This document shows, piece after piece, positions 42,984 to 51,326 of a stretch of 64,000 nt of DNA; position 1 is the stretch's first letter, and the number at the start of each line of letters is the position of its first letter. The DNA lies in assembly GCF_000169175.1 (NCBI RefSeq), contig NZ_AAWS01000003.1:186001-250000 (forward strand). The letters are read 5' to 3'. The translations under genes were made by a program, and so were the position numbers. Under the pieces are notes generated by a model that was not told the DNA's origin, did no database searches, and saw only the letters and a list, made by a program, of their open reading frames with translations. Source of the stretch: Microscilla marina ATCC 23134 (lineage in GTDB: Bacteria; Bacteroidota; Bacteroidia; Cytophagales; Microscillaceae).

Positions 42984-43394
42984 ATGAAAAACGTATTAAA
43001 AGGTCTTTTAATGTTTACTTTGGTCGTTTTGATGGCTTCATGTGCAGACAAAAACAAGCTCATTGCCAAAGCCTGGGTAATTGACCTGAACGCAGGTAAA
43101 GCTGAGGCCGAAAATAAAGAGAAGTCGGTATTAGACAAGATAGGTGATATAGGCAAAGGCCTAGCTGAGAACCTGGTACTTTTTGAGTTTAAACCCGACG
43201 GCACCTTTAGAGCAGGTGGAAAAATGATTGGAGCAGATGCCGGAAAGTGGAAAATTGAAGGCAACCAAGTGAAAATACTAGATGGAGAAGGCAAAGAAGT
43301 AAGCGCAATGAACATTGTAAAGCTCACCGAAGAACAACTGGTATTGTCAAAAGAAGGGGAAGAAAAAAAAATATACCTGAAGCCCAAAAAGTAA
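42984..43394 (+). CDS. Small lipoprotein 1 of six-member array (lipocalin-like)
   Basis: A 136-residue lipoprotein: signal with lipobox L-M-A-S-C (Cys near 20), then A-D-K-N-K-L-I-A-K-A-W-V-I-D. A beta-rich body has F-E-F-K-P-D-G-T-F, G-K-W-K-I-E-G and the closing I-V-K-L-T-E-E-Q-L-V-L. The W...F-x-x-D/G-G-x-F...G-x-W...L-T-x-x-x-L layout is that of small lipocalin-like stress or heme-type lipoproteins of Bacteroidetes, a fold-level inference. It should sit on the inner leaflet of the outer membrane or on the surface. First of a tandem array on one strand. Function unknown. Confidence 0.78.
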   Translation: MKNVLKGLLMFTLVVLMASCADKNKLIAKAWVIDLNAGKAEAENKEKSVLDKIGDIGKGLAENLVLFEFKPDGTFRAGGKMIGADAGKWKIEGNQVKILDGEGKEVSAMNIVKLTEEQLVLSKEGEEKKIYLKPKK

Positions 43395-43509
43395 ACTCAA
43401 GGGCAGTATTTGTATCAAAACTTATGTACCCTTTAGTACCCAAACCATCTGACAACACTGTTGGGTGGTTTTTGCGTTTTAAGCCAAATTTAAGCATTAT
43501 TGTTAAACA

Positions 43510-43730
43510 CAATGCTCCGCAGTGATTTTAGTCAAAGTTGTTTGCTGTTTATCAGTTATTTATGAATTTAAAAACTATTTAATTGGGTGTTTAGGCATAC
43601 AACCGAAACACTTTTAAAGATAAAGTGAGTACACAATCTTAATGTTAAATACTGGTTTACAGCATTTAACAAGGTGAACATTTACTTGAATCAGCTATGG
43701 ACTATCGACTAAATACTATGGACTATTGTA
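43510..43730. repeat. Dispersed 200-bp repeat, GATTCGAGTAAATG family (reverse copy)
   Basis: Reverse complement of 62023-62227 over CCGCAGTGATTTTAGTCAAAG ... TGAACATTTACTTGAATCAGC. It separates lipoprotein genes 1 and 2 and explains most of their unusually wide gap. Confidence 0.75.
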
Positions 43731-43763
43731 AACAATGTTACACCATAAAAAACAATAAACCTT

Positions 43764-44171
43764 ATGAAATATATCTATAAAGGTGCCTGCGTGCTTACCT
43801 TGCTGCTACTGGTAGTGGCTTGCGCCGATAAAAGTGAACTGATTGCCCGAAGCTGGACAATAGACCTGGACGCTATACAAGCCAATGCCAAGCTAAAAAA
43901 CGAAGCTGATCGTGCCAAGCTTGCCGAATCGACCAAAGCCATGAAAAACCTGATAGGCGAGCAGGTTACCTACAAGTTTGAAGCCGACGGTACTATGACT
44001 GCAGCCTCTAGTCCTGATTTGGTAAGGTGGAAAGTAGCAGATGGCAAACTGTTGCTCATGACTAAAGATGGAGGTTTTGTAAAAAGGGTCACCATTAAAA
44101 AACTGACAAAAAACCAATTGGTACTTGACTTTAAAGACGGTAAACCCATGTACCTGAAAGCAAAAAAATAA
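43764..44171 (+). CDS. Small lipoprotein 2 of array
   Basis: A 135-residue paralogue of lipoprotein 1: lipobox L-V-V-A-C, then A-D-K-S-E-L-I-A-R-S-W-T-I-D, closely matching number 1. It has an inserted charged helix (A-K-L-K-N-E-A-D-R-A-K-L-A-E), F-E-A-D-G-T-M and I-K-K-L-T-K-N-Q-L-V-L-D-F. Followed by a good terminator, so genes 1-2 and 3-6 may be separate units. Function unknown. Confidence 0.78.
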   Translation: MKYIYKGACVLTLLLLVVACADKSELIARSWTIDLDAIQANAKLKNEADRAKLAESTKAMKNLIGEQVTYKFEADGTMTAASSPDLVRWKVADGKLLLMTKDGGFVKRVTIKKLTKNQLVLDFKDGKPMYLKAKK

Positions 44172-44201
44172 AAGGGGGATATGCCCTTTAAATACTGTTT
44201 G

Positions 44202-44245
44202 CAAAAACCATTGAGCGATTGTTTCAAATGGTTTTTGTATTTTTG
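44202..44245 (+). terminator. Rho-independent terminator after lipoprotein 2
   Basis: CAAAAACCATT (44202-44212) pairs perfectly with AATGGTTTTTG (44227-44237), followed by TATTTTTG. Confidence 0.75.
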
Positions 44246-44311
44246 TACACGCACCTGTTTAAATTTTCGTTGTTGTGATTTTTTACCCAGTGTGAAAAAC
44301 CCAAGTAAACT

Positions 44312-44749
44312 ATGCCGTATTTTTACAAAATTAAGATGATATGTATGATTGCACTTGTGGGATGGCTACAAAGCTGTGCAGGAGGAAACGAGCAAGAGAG
44401 AACTACTGTAGTGGGGGAATGGAAAATTTCGCACCAGGCACAGGTAGAGGCAATGTCTGCCGAAGAGCGACAGTTTTACGATAATTTATCCGACGACAAA
44501 AAAGAAGAGATTCGCGAAGCTACCCAAATAGAGTATTATTTTCATACAGACGGACGGTTTGAGAAAATACACAAAAACAGGACAGATACGGGCAAGTGGC
44601 AGCTAAGTGCCGATAGAAAGCTACTGACGATTACTTATGACGACGGCAAAGAACTCAAGTTGGTGGTGAAAAAGCTCACCAATGAGCAATTAAGGGTAGG
44701 AACCGACTATGGGATGCGCAGAACTGACATTGTGCTTGAGCCTTATTAA
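44312..44749 (+). CDS. Small lipoprotein 3 of array
   Basis: A 145-residue paralogue: hydrophobic signal, lipobox W-L-Q-S-C, then V-V-G-E-W-K-I, F-H-T-D-G-R-F, G-K-W-Q-L-S and V-K-K-L-T-N-E-Q-L-R-V. More acidic in the middle helix (S-A-E-E-R-Q, D-D-K-K-E-E-I). Intact; function unknown. Confidence 0.75.
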   Translation: MPYFYKIKMICMIALVGWLQSCAGGNEQERTTVVGEWKISHQAQVEAMSAEERQFYDNLSDDKKEEIREATQIEYYFHTDGRFEKIHKNRTDTGKWQLSADRKLLTITYDDGKELKLVVKKLTNEQLRVGTDYGMRRTDIVLEPY

Positions 44750-44841
44750 ATTTAAGTTCAAGAGATAAACCTGTCAGGGGTTGTTTTTTTGCACGACTTC
44801 TGTCAACTTTGGGATGAAACGAAAACCTCAATAATACACCA

Positions 44842-45330
44842 ATGAAAATTACTTCAATTATTGTATTTACTATCAACATGTGTTTGCTACTGGGTTGTGG
44901 CAATGCAGGTAAGCCTGCCAATGATGCCACCCAGACTGACAACGACCGCAAGACTGAGACGAAAAAAACGCCTAAAGACAACCAAAAGGCAACTCCTGAG
45001 CAAGTGATTGCTAAAAAATGGAAAGAGTCGTTTGACGAAATGTATACCCCAGCGCAGCAAAAAAAACTGGATGAATTTGAGCTTAAAGAAATGAAAAACG
45101 CGGCTAACAACTCGTTTTATGAGTTCAATGCAGATAAGACTTACACCATTACCAAACCCGATGAAGTGCCCGGTAAAGGAAAGTGGGAAATGAGCAGCGA
45201 TGCTAAGAAACTGATCCTACACTCGGCACAAGGGCAAAAAGACGAGTTGAGCATAGAAATACTTACTCCTGGCAAAGTAAAGTTAAAGATAAAAGACGCA
45301 GAGGATGTACTGGTACTGATACCTGCCTGA
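44842..45330 (+). CDS. Small lipoprotein 4 of array
   Basis: A 162-residue paralogue and the longest of the set: lipobox L-L-G-C, then a Thr/Lys/Asp-rich linker of about 35 residues. The body follows with A-K-K-W-K-E-S-F-D, F-Y-E-F-N-A-D-K-T-Y, G-K-W-E-M-S and I-L-T-P-G-K-V-K-L. The linker may lift the domain from the membrane. Function unknown. Confidence 0.75.
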   Translation: MKITSIIVFTINMCLLLGCGNAGKPANDATQTDNDRKTETKKTPKDNQKATPEQVIAKKWKESFDEMYTPAQQKKLDEFELKEMKNAANNSFYEFNADKTYTITKPDEVPGKGKWEMSSDAKKLILHSAQGQKDELSIEILTPGKVKLKIKDAEDVLVLIPA

Positions 45331-45367
45331 TTTACTATTGTTTGTTCATTCCCTAAATCATTAAATT

Positions 45368-45811
45368 ATGTCTCTAAGCATCAAAAGTATTTTGGGTATC
45401 CTACTGGTATCCTGGTTGCCTTTTTGCGAACGCAACAACACTAAAAAATTGTTGGTCAATAAATGGCAGTTTGCCTCCATCAACGAAATAAAAAAAGCGT
45501 CGCAGCTAGACCCCAAAGACCTCGAAAAAAATACAAAAGAAGAGCAAGAAGAACTTGATAAAATGTTGCAAGACATTTACAGCAAGTCATATTATGAGTT
45601 TACCAAAGATAAAAAATACATTATCAACAAAACACAATCGCGCGAAAAAGGCTCTTGGGAGTTTGCCGAAGATGGTAAAAGGTTGTTGCTGACCGATAGC
45701 AAAGGAGGGAGCACTATTTTGTACATCAAGGAGCTCACCAATGCCAAGCTTACACTGGCCATAGGCAGTGACTCGCTGGGCAAAGCTATGACGCTCATCC
45801 CTTTTAAATAA
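45368..45811 (+). CDS. Small lipoprotein-like protein 5 of array
   Basis: A 147-residue paralogue with N-K-W-Q-F-A-S-I, Y-Y-E-F-T-K-D-K-K-Y, G-S-W-E-F-A-E-D-G and I-K-E-L-T-N-A-K-L-T-L. Its signal ends S-W-L-P-F-C, which is a poor lipobox because the residue before Cys is Phe, so lipidation is doubtful. It is 37 bp after gene 4 and 23 bp before gene 6, consistent with an operon. Confidence 0.72.
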   Translation: MSLSIKSILGILLVSWLPFCERNNTKKLLVNKWQFASINEIKKASQLDPKDLEKNTKEEQEELDKMLQDIYSKSYYEFTKDKKYIINKTQSREKGSWEFAEDGKRLLLTDSKGGSTILYIKELTNAKLTLAIGSDSLGKAMTLIPFK

Positions 45812-45834
45812 AACCTGAATTATTAGACAACGAG

Positions 45835-46275
45835 ATGAAAAGAAAGAATGTGTGGAAGGCATGCCTGATGGTATGCTTCAATTTGTTATTGTTAAGCTGT
45901 GGTCCCAGTCAATACGAAAATACCCTTGCCAAAAAGTGGAAACCCTCGTTTGACCCTGAAACCGAAATAAAAAAACGGGCAAAACAGCATTACGCCAAAA
46001 TGGGCAAAAAACATATAGATAAACTTAAGCAAGGCATTGTCCAAAAAGCAGCCCAAATGGTGTATGAGTTTAAGCCAGATGGCAAATACCGTATAGTGTT
46101 TGAAAAAGACGGCGAGCCCGAAGTAGGTACCTGGAAAGTGATAGAAGACGGTAAAGTTCTTTTTATCAAATCTGACCGAGGCAAACAGCAAAAAATTGCC
46201 ATCAAAAGCCTTACCGCAAAAAAAGTGGTACTAAGCATTGACGAAAACACCGAATTGGTGCTATTACCAGCTTAG
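45835..46275 (+). CDS. Small lipoprotein 6 of array
   Basis: A 146-residue paralogue: lipobox L-L-L-S-C-G, A-K-K-W-K-P-S-F-D-P (close to gene 4), Y-E-F-K-P-D-G-K-Y, G-T-W-K-V-I-E-D-G and I-K-S-L-T-A-K-K-V-V-L. The last residues L-L-P-A are followed by TAG, whose final G is the first base of a MITE. Before that insertion the stop would have been TAA, so the protein is unchanged. Last of the array. Confidence 0.77.
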   Translation: MKRKNVWKACLMVCFNLLLLSCGPSQYENTLAKKWKPSFDPETEIKKRAKQHYAKMGKKHIDKLKQGIVQKAAQMVYEFKPDGKYRIVFEKDGEPEVGTWKVIEDGKVLFIKSDRGKQQKIAIKSLTAKKVVLSIDENTELVLLPA

Positions 46276-46560
46276 GAACGTGATCGCCCCGTAAACGGGA
46301 TTTCGGGCATAGCCCTCAACAATAACCCCGATAAGAAATCGGGACTTTGAAGCTGTCCGGTTTAGAACATATTAGCTTCGCAGAGCTTGAACTTCGTTCT
46401 GCGGTTCTCTTTACTGACTTTCGTTACTTTTAGCCTTTGGCAGAGCTCGGCGCAGCAGGGCTGCAGCCATCGGTTTTCGCCGTAGCTATGGCTACGACTG
46501 CAAAAAGTGCCTCAGTCGAGTATACGCCCTCAATCTCGACACTTATTTTGAACATGTTCC
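46275..46560. mobile_element. MITE, GGAAC-type (286 bp), inserted on a stop codon
   Basis: Ends GGAACGTG and CATGTTCC, flanked by TTA on both sides (46272-46274, 46561-46563). Near-identical to 12093-12371. The left TTA contributes the TA of the lipoprotein 6 stop codon. Confidence 0.88.
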
Positions 46561-46659
46561 TTAAAAACAGTAGACACAAAAATCCTCAAGCCTTGGCATC
46601 CCGTCAGGGCTTTTGTATGTTTCGCCAGTGCTACAACAAACTCAAAAAAACATTGAACT

Positions 46660-47868
46660 ATGCGCTACTTTATTTTTGTATGGATCATGGGCTGCTGTGG
46701 AGCAAGCTGTACACCCAAAGCGTTTCGTATGATTCGCAAAGCCAAAGTACAAACAAGTGATTTTACCCAGCAACTGCCCTATGTAAACACCAAACGCATG
46801 ATAGTGGTAAAAGCCACCCTCAACAATCAACGTACTTACCGGTTTATTTGGGACACAGGGGCAGGCGTAACCGTGTTGTCGCGTAAGGTGGTACAAGAGC
46901 TTGGGCTAAAACCGCGTGCTAAAATGAAAGTTGGCGATTCGCGCAAGCGGCGAAAAACCCTTGAACTGGTGAACATTCAAAACTTTACCTTGGGAGGGGT
47001 AAAGTTTAAAAACATAGCGGGGCTGGTAGTAGACTATGACAGTACCTCTGTTTTGCCCTGTATTGCCGAAGGAGGCATTATAGGCACCAATATCATAGCC
47101 CGTTGCAACTGGACCATTGACTATGCCCAGCAAACATTAATTTTTACCAATCAGCCCTATTACCTGCAAAACAACCCTAAATCTTTTGCTTTTAAAACCG
47201 GAAGTACTGGAAGAATCTATTTTGATATGCAAATCAAGGGCAAAACCATTCGAAATGTATTGTTTGACTCCGGCTCATCAGGAGGGCTAGACTTAAGGGT
47301 AAGCGATGGGCTCAAAGCCGGGTGGCTCAAGCGTATGCCTTCTACCAAATTGCTTGACGGCACCACACAAGGTTTGTATGGTACCCGGCTCGACACTACC
47401 TATGTGCTTACGCTTGACTCGGTAAAGGTGGGTAGTTTACCTCCATTGAAGGTTCCGGTGGAGCTTGGACGCTATGTAAACAAAAAAATAGGCAACCGTA
47501 TTATGCAAAGCTTTCAAGTAAAAATAGATTACCCTCATAAGCGCCTGCTTTGGATTCCTACGGCTCCTATAGCACTTTGGCCATCAGTTGTGGGAGCCCT
47601 GTTTAAGCGTTCTAAAGGTAAACTTACTGTAGGATCGTTGTACTTGCCCTCCGATGCCTCAGCAAAGGGAGTAAAACTCAACGATGAAGTAGTACAAATC
47701 AATGACCAACCTCTGACTAATTTCTTTACTGACAACTGTAGTTTTTATCAATGGTTTTTTGACGTTTACAACATCAAGGTATTAAAAATTACATTGAAAA
47801 ATGGCAAAAAAATAAGCTTACACAAAAAGCCGCTTGGCGCAAAGCTTTGGTGGCAAAAACAAAAGTAA
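46660..47868 (+). CDS. Two-lobe retropepsin-like aspartic protease with PDZ-like C-terminus
   Basis: A 402-residue protein. It has a short hydrophobic N-terminus with clustered Cys (possible lipoprotein signal). Lobe one has the active-site F-I-W-D-T-G-A-G (Asp65) and the flap-side G-G-I-I-G-T-N-I. Lobe two has V-L-F-D-S-G-S-S-G (Asp near 203) and I-G-N-R-I-M-Q. Residues about 320-375 look like a PDZ domain (V-K-L-N-D-E-V-V-Q-I-N-D-Q-P-L). Two D-[TS]-G motifs in one chain give a self-contained active site, as in other Bacteroidetes 'aspartyl protease family' proteins. Envelope location is inferred. It begins about 100 bp after a MITE. Confidence 0.85.
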   Translation: MRYFIFVWIMGCCGASCTPKAFRMIRKAKVQTSDFTQQLPYVNTKRMIVVKATLNNQRTYRFIWDTGAGVTVLSRKVVQELGLKPRAKMKVGDSRKRRKTLELVNIQNFTLGGVKFKNIAGLVVDYDSTSVLPCIAEGGIIGTNIIARCNWTIDYAQQTLIFTNQPYYLQNNPKSFAFKTGSTGRIYFDMQIKGKTIRNVLFDSGSSGGLDLRVSDGLKAGWLKRMPSTKLLDGTTQGLYGTRLDTTYVLTLDSVKVGSLPPLKVPVELGRYVNKKIGNRIMQSFQVKIDYPHKRLLWIPTAPIALWPSVVGALFKRSKGKLTVGSLYLPSDASAKGVKLNDEVVQINDQPLTNFFTDNCSFYQWFFDVYNIKVLKITLKNGKKISLHKKPLGAKLWWQKQK

Positions 47869-47924
47869 GCCTTGTCTAAGGTCAGATTATACAGCCTTTG
47901 TTCACTATTGATAATTCTTTTTCC

Positions 47925-47932
47925 TACTTTTG
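47925..47932 (+). promoter_or_regulatory. -7 box (TACTTTTG) upstream of the epimerase-like gene
   Basis: TACTTTTG fits TAnnTTTG, 50 bp before the ATG at 47983. TTTG elements lie upstream, but at 24 bp rather than the usual 19-21. Confidence 0.4.
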
Positions 47933-47982
47933 CCCCCTGAAAATTTCTGAGAAAATTCAGCAGAGGTATTTTATTTAGAAAT

Positions 47983-48996
47983 ATGAATATATTTATGACA
48001 GGGGCTACTGGCTACATAGGCAGGTTGTTGGCCCAAAAACTCGCCGAACAAGGACACACCATCCATGCGCTTTGTCGCTCTTCTTCTCAAACCGGGGATT
48101 TGCAACACCCCAACATTAAATTTTTTGAGGGTGATTTGCTGGACAGCAATAGTATAGATCGCGCTATGGCGTCTTGCCAACAAGCCTATCACCTGGCGGC
48201 TTTCGCCAAAGTGTTTACCAAACAGCCAGAGCTACACGACCATATCAATGTAGACGGGACGATGAATGTATTGGCCGCCGCCCAAAAAGCGGGCGTACAA
48301 CGTACCGTATTTACCTCTACCGGAGGCGTGTTTGGTTTTTCTACCCCTGACCAACCTGTAGATGAAGCTACCCCCCGTAACATTGAGTTTTTTAACCATT
48401 ATGAGCGTACCAAAACCGAAGCTGAAGAAAAAATCAGAGAATTGGCTGCCCAGGGACAAGACATTGTCATTGTAAACCCCACCCGTGTATATGGTCCGGG
48501 TTTATTGAGCGAAAGCAACGCGGCTACTCGCCTGATGCAATTGTATTACCAGGGTAAATGGAAAATGAGCCCTGGCGATGGCACCAAATTAGGCAACTAT
48601 GTGTATGTAAATGACGTAGTAAACGGGCATATACTGGCGATGGAAAAAGGAAGGGCAGGTGAGCGTTACATCATAGGTGGTATCAATGCCTCTTACAAGC
48701 AGTTGTTTGACACATTGGGCAAGCATGCCCCAAAAAAGCTCAAATTGATGAATGCCCCGGTATGGTTGATGATGATTGTGTCAAATTTTGAATTGGCAAA
48801 AGCCAAGCTTTTTAACATGAAGCCGCTTATTACACCAAAATATGCTAAAAAATACACCTATCACTGGGGGCTGAGTAGTGCCAAAGCCGAAAAAGAACTG
48901 GGGTATGAAATTACCTCATTGGACGAAGGCATCCGGCAAACAATGGAATGGTTGGCCGCCCTGGAAAACAACAATGCTCAAGCACAAAATGCTTAA
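47983..48996 (+). CDS. NAD(P)-dependent epimerase/dehydratase (extended SDR, dihydroflavonol reductase-like)
   Basis: A 337-residue extended SDR. The Rossmann glycine motif T-G-A-T-G-Y-I-G is at residues 6-13, followed by the acidic/NAD region and the adenine pocket G-D-L-L-D. The catalytic Tyr-Lys is in H-Y-E-R-T-K near 144-149, and N-P-T-R-V-Y-G-P-G follows. It resembles the dihydroflavonol-4-reductase-like group that acts on varied alcohols, ketones or sugar nucleotides; the substrate cannot be assigned. It has its own promoter-like box and is followed by another SDR gene after 157 bp. Confidence 0.88.
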   Translation: MNIFMTGATGYIGRLLAQKLAEQGHTIHALCRSSSQTGDLQHPNIKFFEGDLLDSNSIDRAMASCQQAYHLAAFAKVFTKQPELHDHINVDGTMNVLAAAQKAGVQRTVFTSTGGVFGFSTPDQPVDEATPRNIEFFNHYERTKTEAEEKIRELAAQGQDIVIVNPTRVYGPGLLSESNAATRLMQLYYQGKWKMSPGDGTKLGNYVYVNDVVNGHILAMEKGRAGERYIIGGINASYKQLFDTLGKHAPKKLKLMNAPVWLMMIVSNFELAKAKLFNMKPLITPKYAKKYTYHWGLSSAKAEKELGYEITSLDEGIRQTMEWLAALENNNAQAQNA

Positions 48997-49153
48997 GTGG
49001 TAGACATCCAACAATCATGTGCTGTATTTTAAGTGCTTAGTCATACTTAAAACACCACTAATAAACACTTGTAATTGCGCGCTAACAAGTAACTTACGTC
49101 ATACTTGTAGCTGATAGCTAATTACTTGCTACTATTTACAGTCTTGAATAAAC

Positions 49154-49993
49154 ATGCAAAACGAAACTTATACCCTCATTACCGGAGGCAGCGAAGGCAT
49201 AGGGCGAGCCCTTGCCGAAGATTGTGCCAAACGAGGGATGAATATACTATTGGTGGCATTGCCCGCCCCACAACTTGAAAAAACCGCCCAACACATTCGT
49301 GATACCTATCATGTAAAAACCGAATATCTGGGGATAGATCTTACTCAAGAAAATGCCCCTTATGAGGTGCACGAGTGGACACAGCAAAAAGGATACGCAG
49401 TAGACATACTCATCAATAATGCCGGGTTTGGTTATGCAGGCGCTTTTGCCGACTATGCCAGCCCCGAGTTTTTTGACAAACTTATGCAGCTCAATATGCG
49501 GGCGTTGGTGTTGCTCAACCGTTTGTTTATTCCTGAGCTACAAAAACACCCCAAAGCCTATTTGATGAACCTGGGCAGTATGTCTTCGTTTCAGCCAGTA
49601 CCTTATCAGGCGGTATATGGGGCTTCAAAGGCGTTTATTTATAACTTTACCCGTGCCCTCAGAACCGAGCTTGCCGATTCCAACATTTCGGTAACAGTGA
49701 TGTGTCCTGGTGGCACCAATACCAACTCTATTAACAAAGCCCGTAATGGGGACTTGAAAGGGTTGGCAAAAAAATCTATCCTCAATCCCGAAGACATAGC
49801 CCCCAAAGCTATAGAGGCAATGCTAAAAGGCAAAGCGCAAGTAGTAACTGGACGAATAAACCGACTCATATTGGCAATCAGTAAACTGATTCCTTTGGGT
49901 ACTCGTCTAAAAATTGCGGCTAAAAATCTTAAGCCCAAGCAAGAGTTTAACAAAACTCAAGACGCTTCGCACAAGGCCGACGTAACGGTGTAG
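49154..49993 (+). CDS. Short-chain dehydrogenase/reductase (classical SDR)
   Basis: A 279-residue classical SDR: T-G-G-S-E-G-I-G-R at 9-17 for NADP(H), I-N-N-A-G-F-G near 95, Ser in N-L-G-S-M-S-S, and catalytic Y-G-A-S-K near 156-160. The motif set is close to the DltE/YqjQ-like SDR group. Substrate unknown. A MITE begins 10 bp past its stop codon. Confidence 0.9.
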   Translation: MQNETYTLITGGSEGIGRALAEDCAKRGMNILLVALPAPQLEKTAQHIRDTYHVKTEYLGIDLTQENAPYEVHEWTQQKGYAVDILINNAGFGYAGAFADYASPEFFDKLMQLNMRALVLLNRLFIPELQKHPKAYLMNLGSMSSFQPVPYQAVYGASKAFIYNFTRALRTELADSNISVTVMCPGGTNTNSINKARNGDLKGLAKKSILNPEDIAPKAIEAMLKGKAQVVTGRINRLILAISKLIPLGTRLKIAAKNLKPKQEFNKTQDASHKADVTV

Positions 49994-50003
49994 TTTTAAC
50001 TAA

Positions 50004-50218
50004 GTAATGGACAAAAAATAATCCCCGATTCATCGGGACTGTAAGCTTTCGATTTAGGAAATGACCTTTACTACTGACACTTCGTTATTTTTATTGCTCG
50101 TAGCGCTGCTACGAACGCAACCGTCGCGCAAGCTGGCTCAACATCCACAGGATGTTGCCATCTTGCCTCAGTGGTAAATCTCTATCTCCAAATGGATACC
50201 TTATTTTTCAACCATTAC
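50004..50218. mobile_element. MITE, G(T/G)AATGG family (215 bp)
   Basis: Ends GTAATGGACAAAAAATAAT and TTATTTTTCAACCATTAC, flanked by TAA on both sides (50001-50003, 50219-50221). Very similar to 24804-25004, but the central GAGCTC module is replaced by CATCCACAGGATG and neighbouring bases. Confidence 0.85.
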
Positions 50219-50295
50219 TAAAATATAAATCTAAGTTGCAATTGATAACCTTCAGGTGTTTGTTGATAAGACGCTTAAGGTTGGTGATAGTAACT

Positions 50296-50489
50296 AGTGC
50301 ATCAGGCACTAAGTTACTCACATATTGTTTGGCGACTTTTGCCCCCTGACTTCCTCGTAAAAAAGTTAGATAGCTAAGGTTCCGATATGCATCGGAATTC
50401 AAAAAGCGAACTATCCGCCATTTTCACGACTCGTCAGAAAACAAAATTCATCCAAATTAATAAGCAACTTATTTAATCCCTAATGCACT
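50296..50489. mobile_element. MITE-like element, AGTGCA family (copy C)
   Basis: Ends AGTGCATCAGGCACTAA and TTAATCCCTAATGCACT are inverted repeats (14 of 17). They are flanked by CTA/TAG, so a TA duplication is likely. The inner palindrome TTCCGATATGCATCGGAA parallels that of copy B. The rest of the interior differs. Confidence 0.65.
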
Positions 50490-50568
50490 AGTGGGGTATG
50501 TTGTTCAATGAGCAAATACATGCTCACACAAGCGCAATATTGTAACTTATTAACTTGATAGATATACA

Positions 50569-51207
50569 ATGGATAAACTCCCTGTAATTATTTTTGGCGC
50601 AGGTGGATTGGGTGCCGCTGCCTTAGATGCTTTTCAAAGCAATGGCGTAGTAGTGTATGGTTTTCTGGATGAAGAAGAAGAATTACACGGTACCGAAATA
50701 AATTATGTGAGTGTGTTGGGTAACCCCGACGATGATGGCTTTTTAAAACTAATTGGTAAAAAATGCGCAGCTTTTGTGGCGTCTGACGACAACGACTACC
50801 GCGAGTCGATCGTTGAAATGCTCAACGACCGTCGCAAGGTCATGCCCTCCAATGCAGTACACGCACAGTCAATGATTGCAGCTACAGCTGAGATCGGTCA
50901 TGGCAATTTTGTACACATGGGAGCCGTAGTCAATAGTCAAGCGGTATTGGGCAATCACTGTTTGATACAACCCAATGCTGTGGTAAACTATAAGGCACAG
51001 TTGGGTGACTTTGTACAAGTAGGTGCAGGTAGCAATATAGGCGCAAGTGTGCAAATAGGTGAGCGTGCCTTTATTGGCTCAGGCGTGACTGTAGTAAGTG
51101 GTGTAAAAATAGGCAAAAATGCCCGTATAGGTGCTGGCTCGGTAGTTATAAAAGATGTAGCCGAAGGCGAAACCGTATTTGGTAACCCTGCACAGGTTGT
51201 GAAGTAA
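50569..51207 (+). CDS. NeuD-family sugar O-acyltransferase
   Basis: A 212-residue protein. An N-terminal Rossmann-like part (V-I-I-F-G-A-G-G-L-G near 5-14) is followed by a left-handed beta-helix of hexapeptide repeats from about 100. These include I-G-H-G-N-F, V-L-G-N-H-C, L-G-D-F-V-Q-V-G, I-G-E-R-A-F-I-G-S-G and I-G-A-G-S-V-V, ending at the typical F-G-N-P-A-Q-V. Members acetylate sialic acid or other surface sugars with acetyl-CoA. No polysaccharide cluster surrounds it here, so the acceptor is unknown. Confidence 0.9.
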   Translation: MDKLPVIIFGAGGLGAAALDAFQSNGVVVYGFLDEEEELHGTEINYVSVLGNPDDDGFLKLIGKKCAAFVASDDNDYRESIVEMLNDRRKVMPSNAVHAQSMIAATAEIGHGNFVHMGAVVNSQAVLGNHCLIQPNAVVNYKAQLGDFVQVGAGSNIGASVQIGERAFIGSGVTVVSGVKIGKNARIGAGSVVIKDVAEGETVFGNPAQVVK

Positions 51208-51223
51208 TGAATGGCCTTTTTGA

Positions 51224-51252
51224 TTGATTTTAGAATAAAAATTGTAGATTTG
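51224..51252 (+). promoter_or_regulatory. Promoter of the coiled-coil membrane protein gene
   Basis: TTG (51224-51226), 18 bp, then TAGATTTG (51245-51252), close to the Bacteroidetes consensus. It lies 75 bp before the ATG at 51327. Confidence 0.5.
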
Positions 51253-51326
51253 TGCACTTATTTTTACAGGCACATTTATTTGGACATAAACCTAACCTGA
51301 GTTAGTAGAAAAAACTTTTAAGCTTT

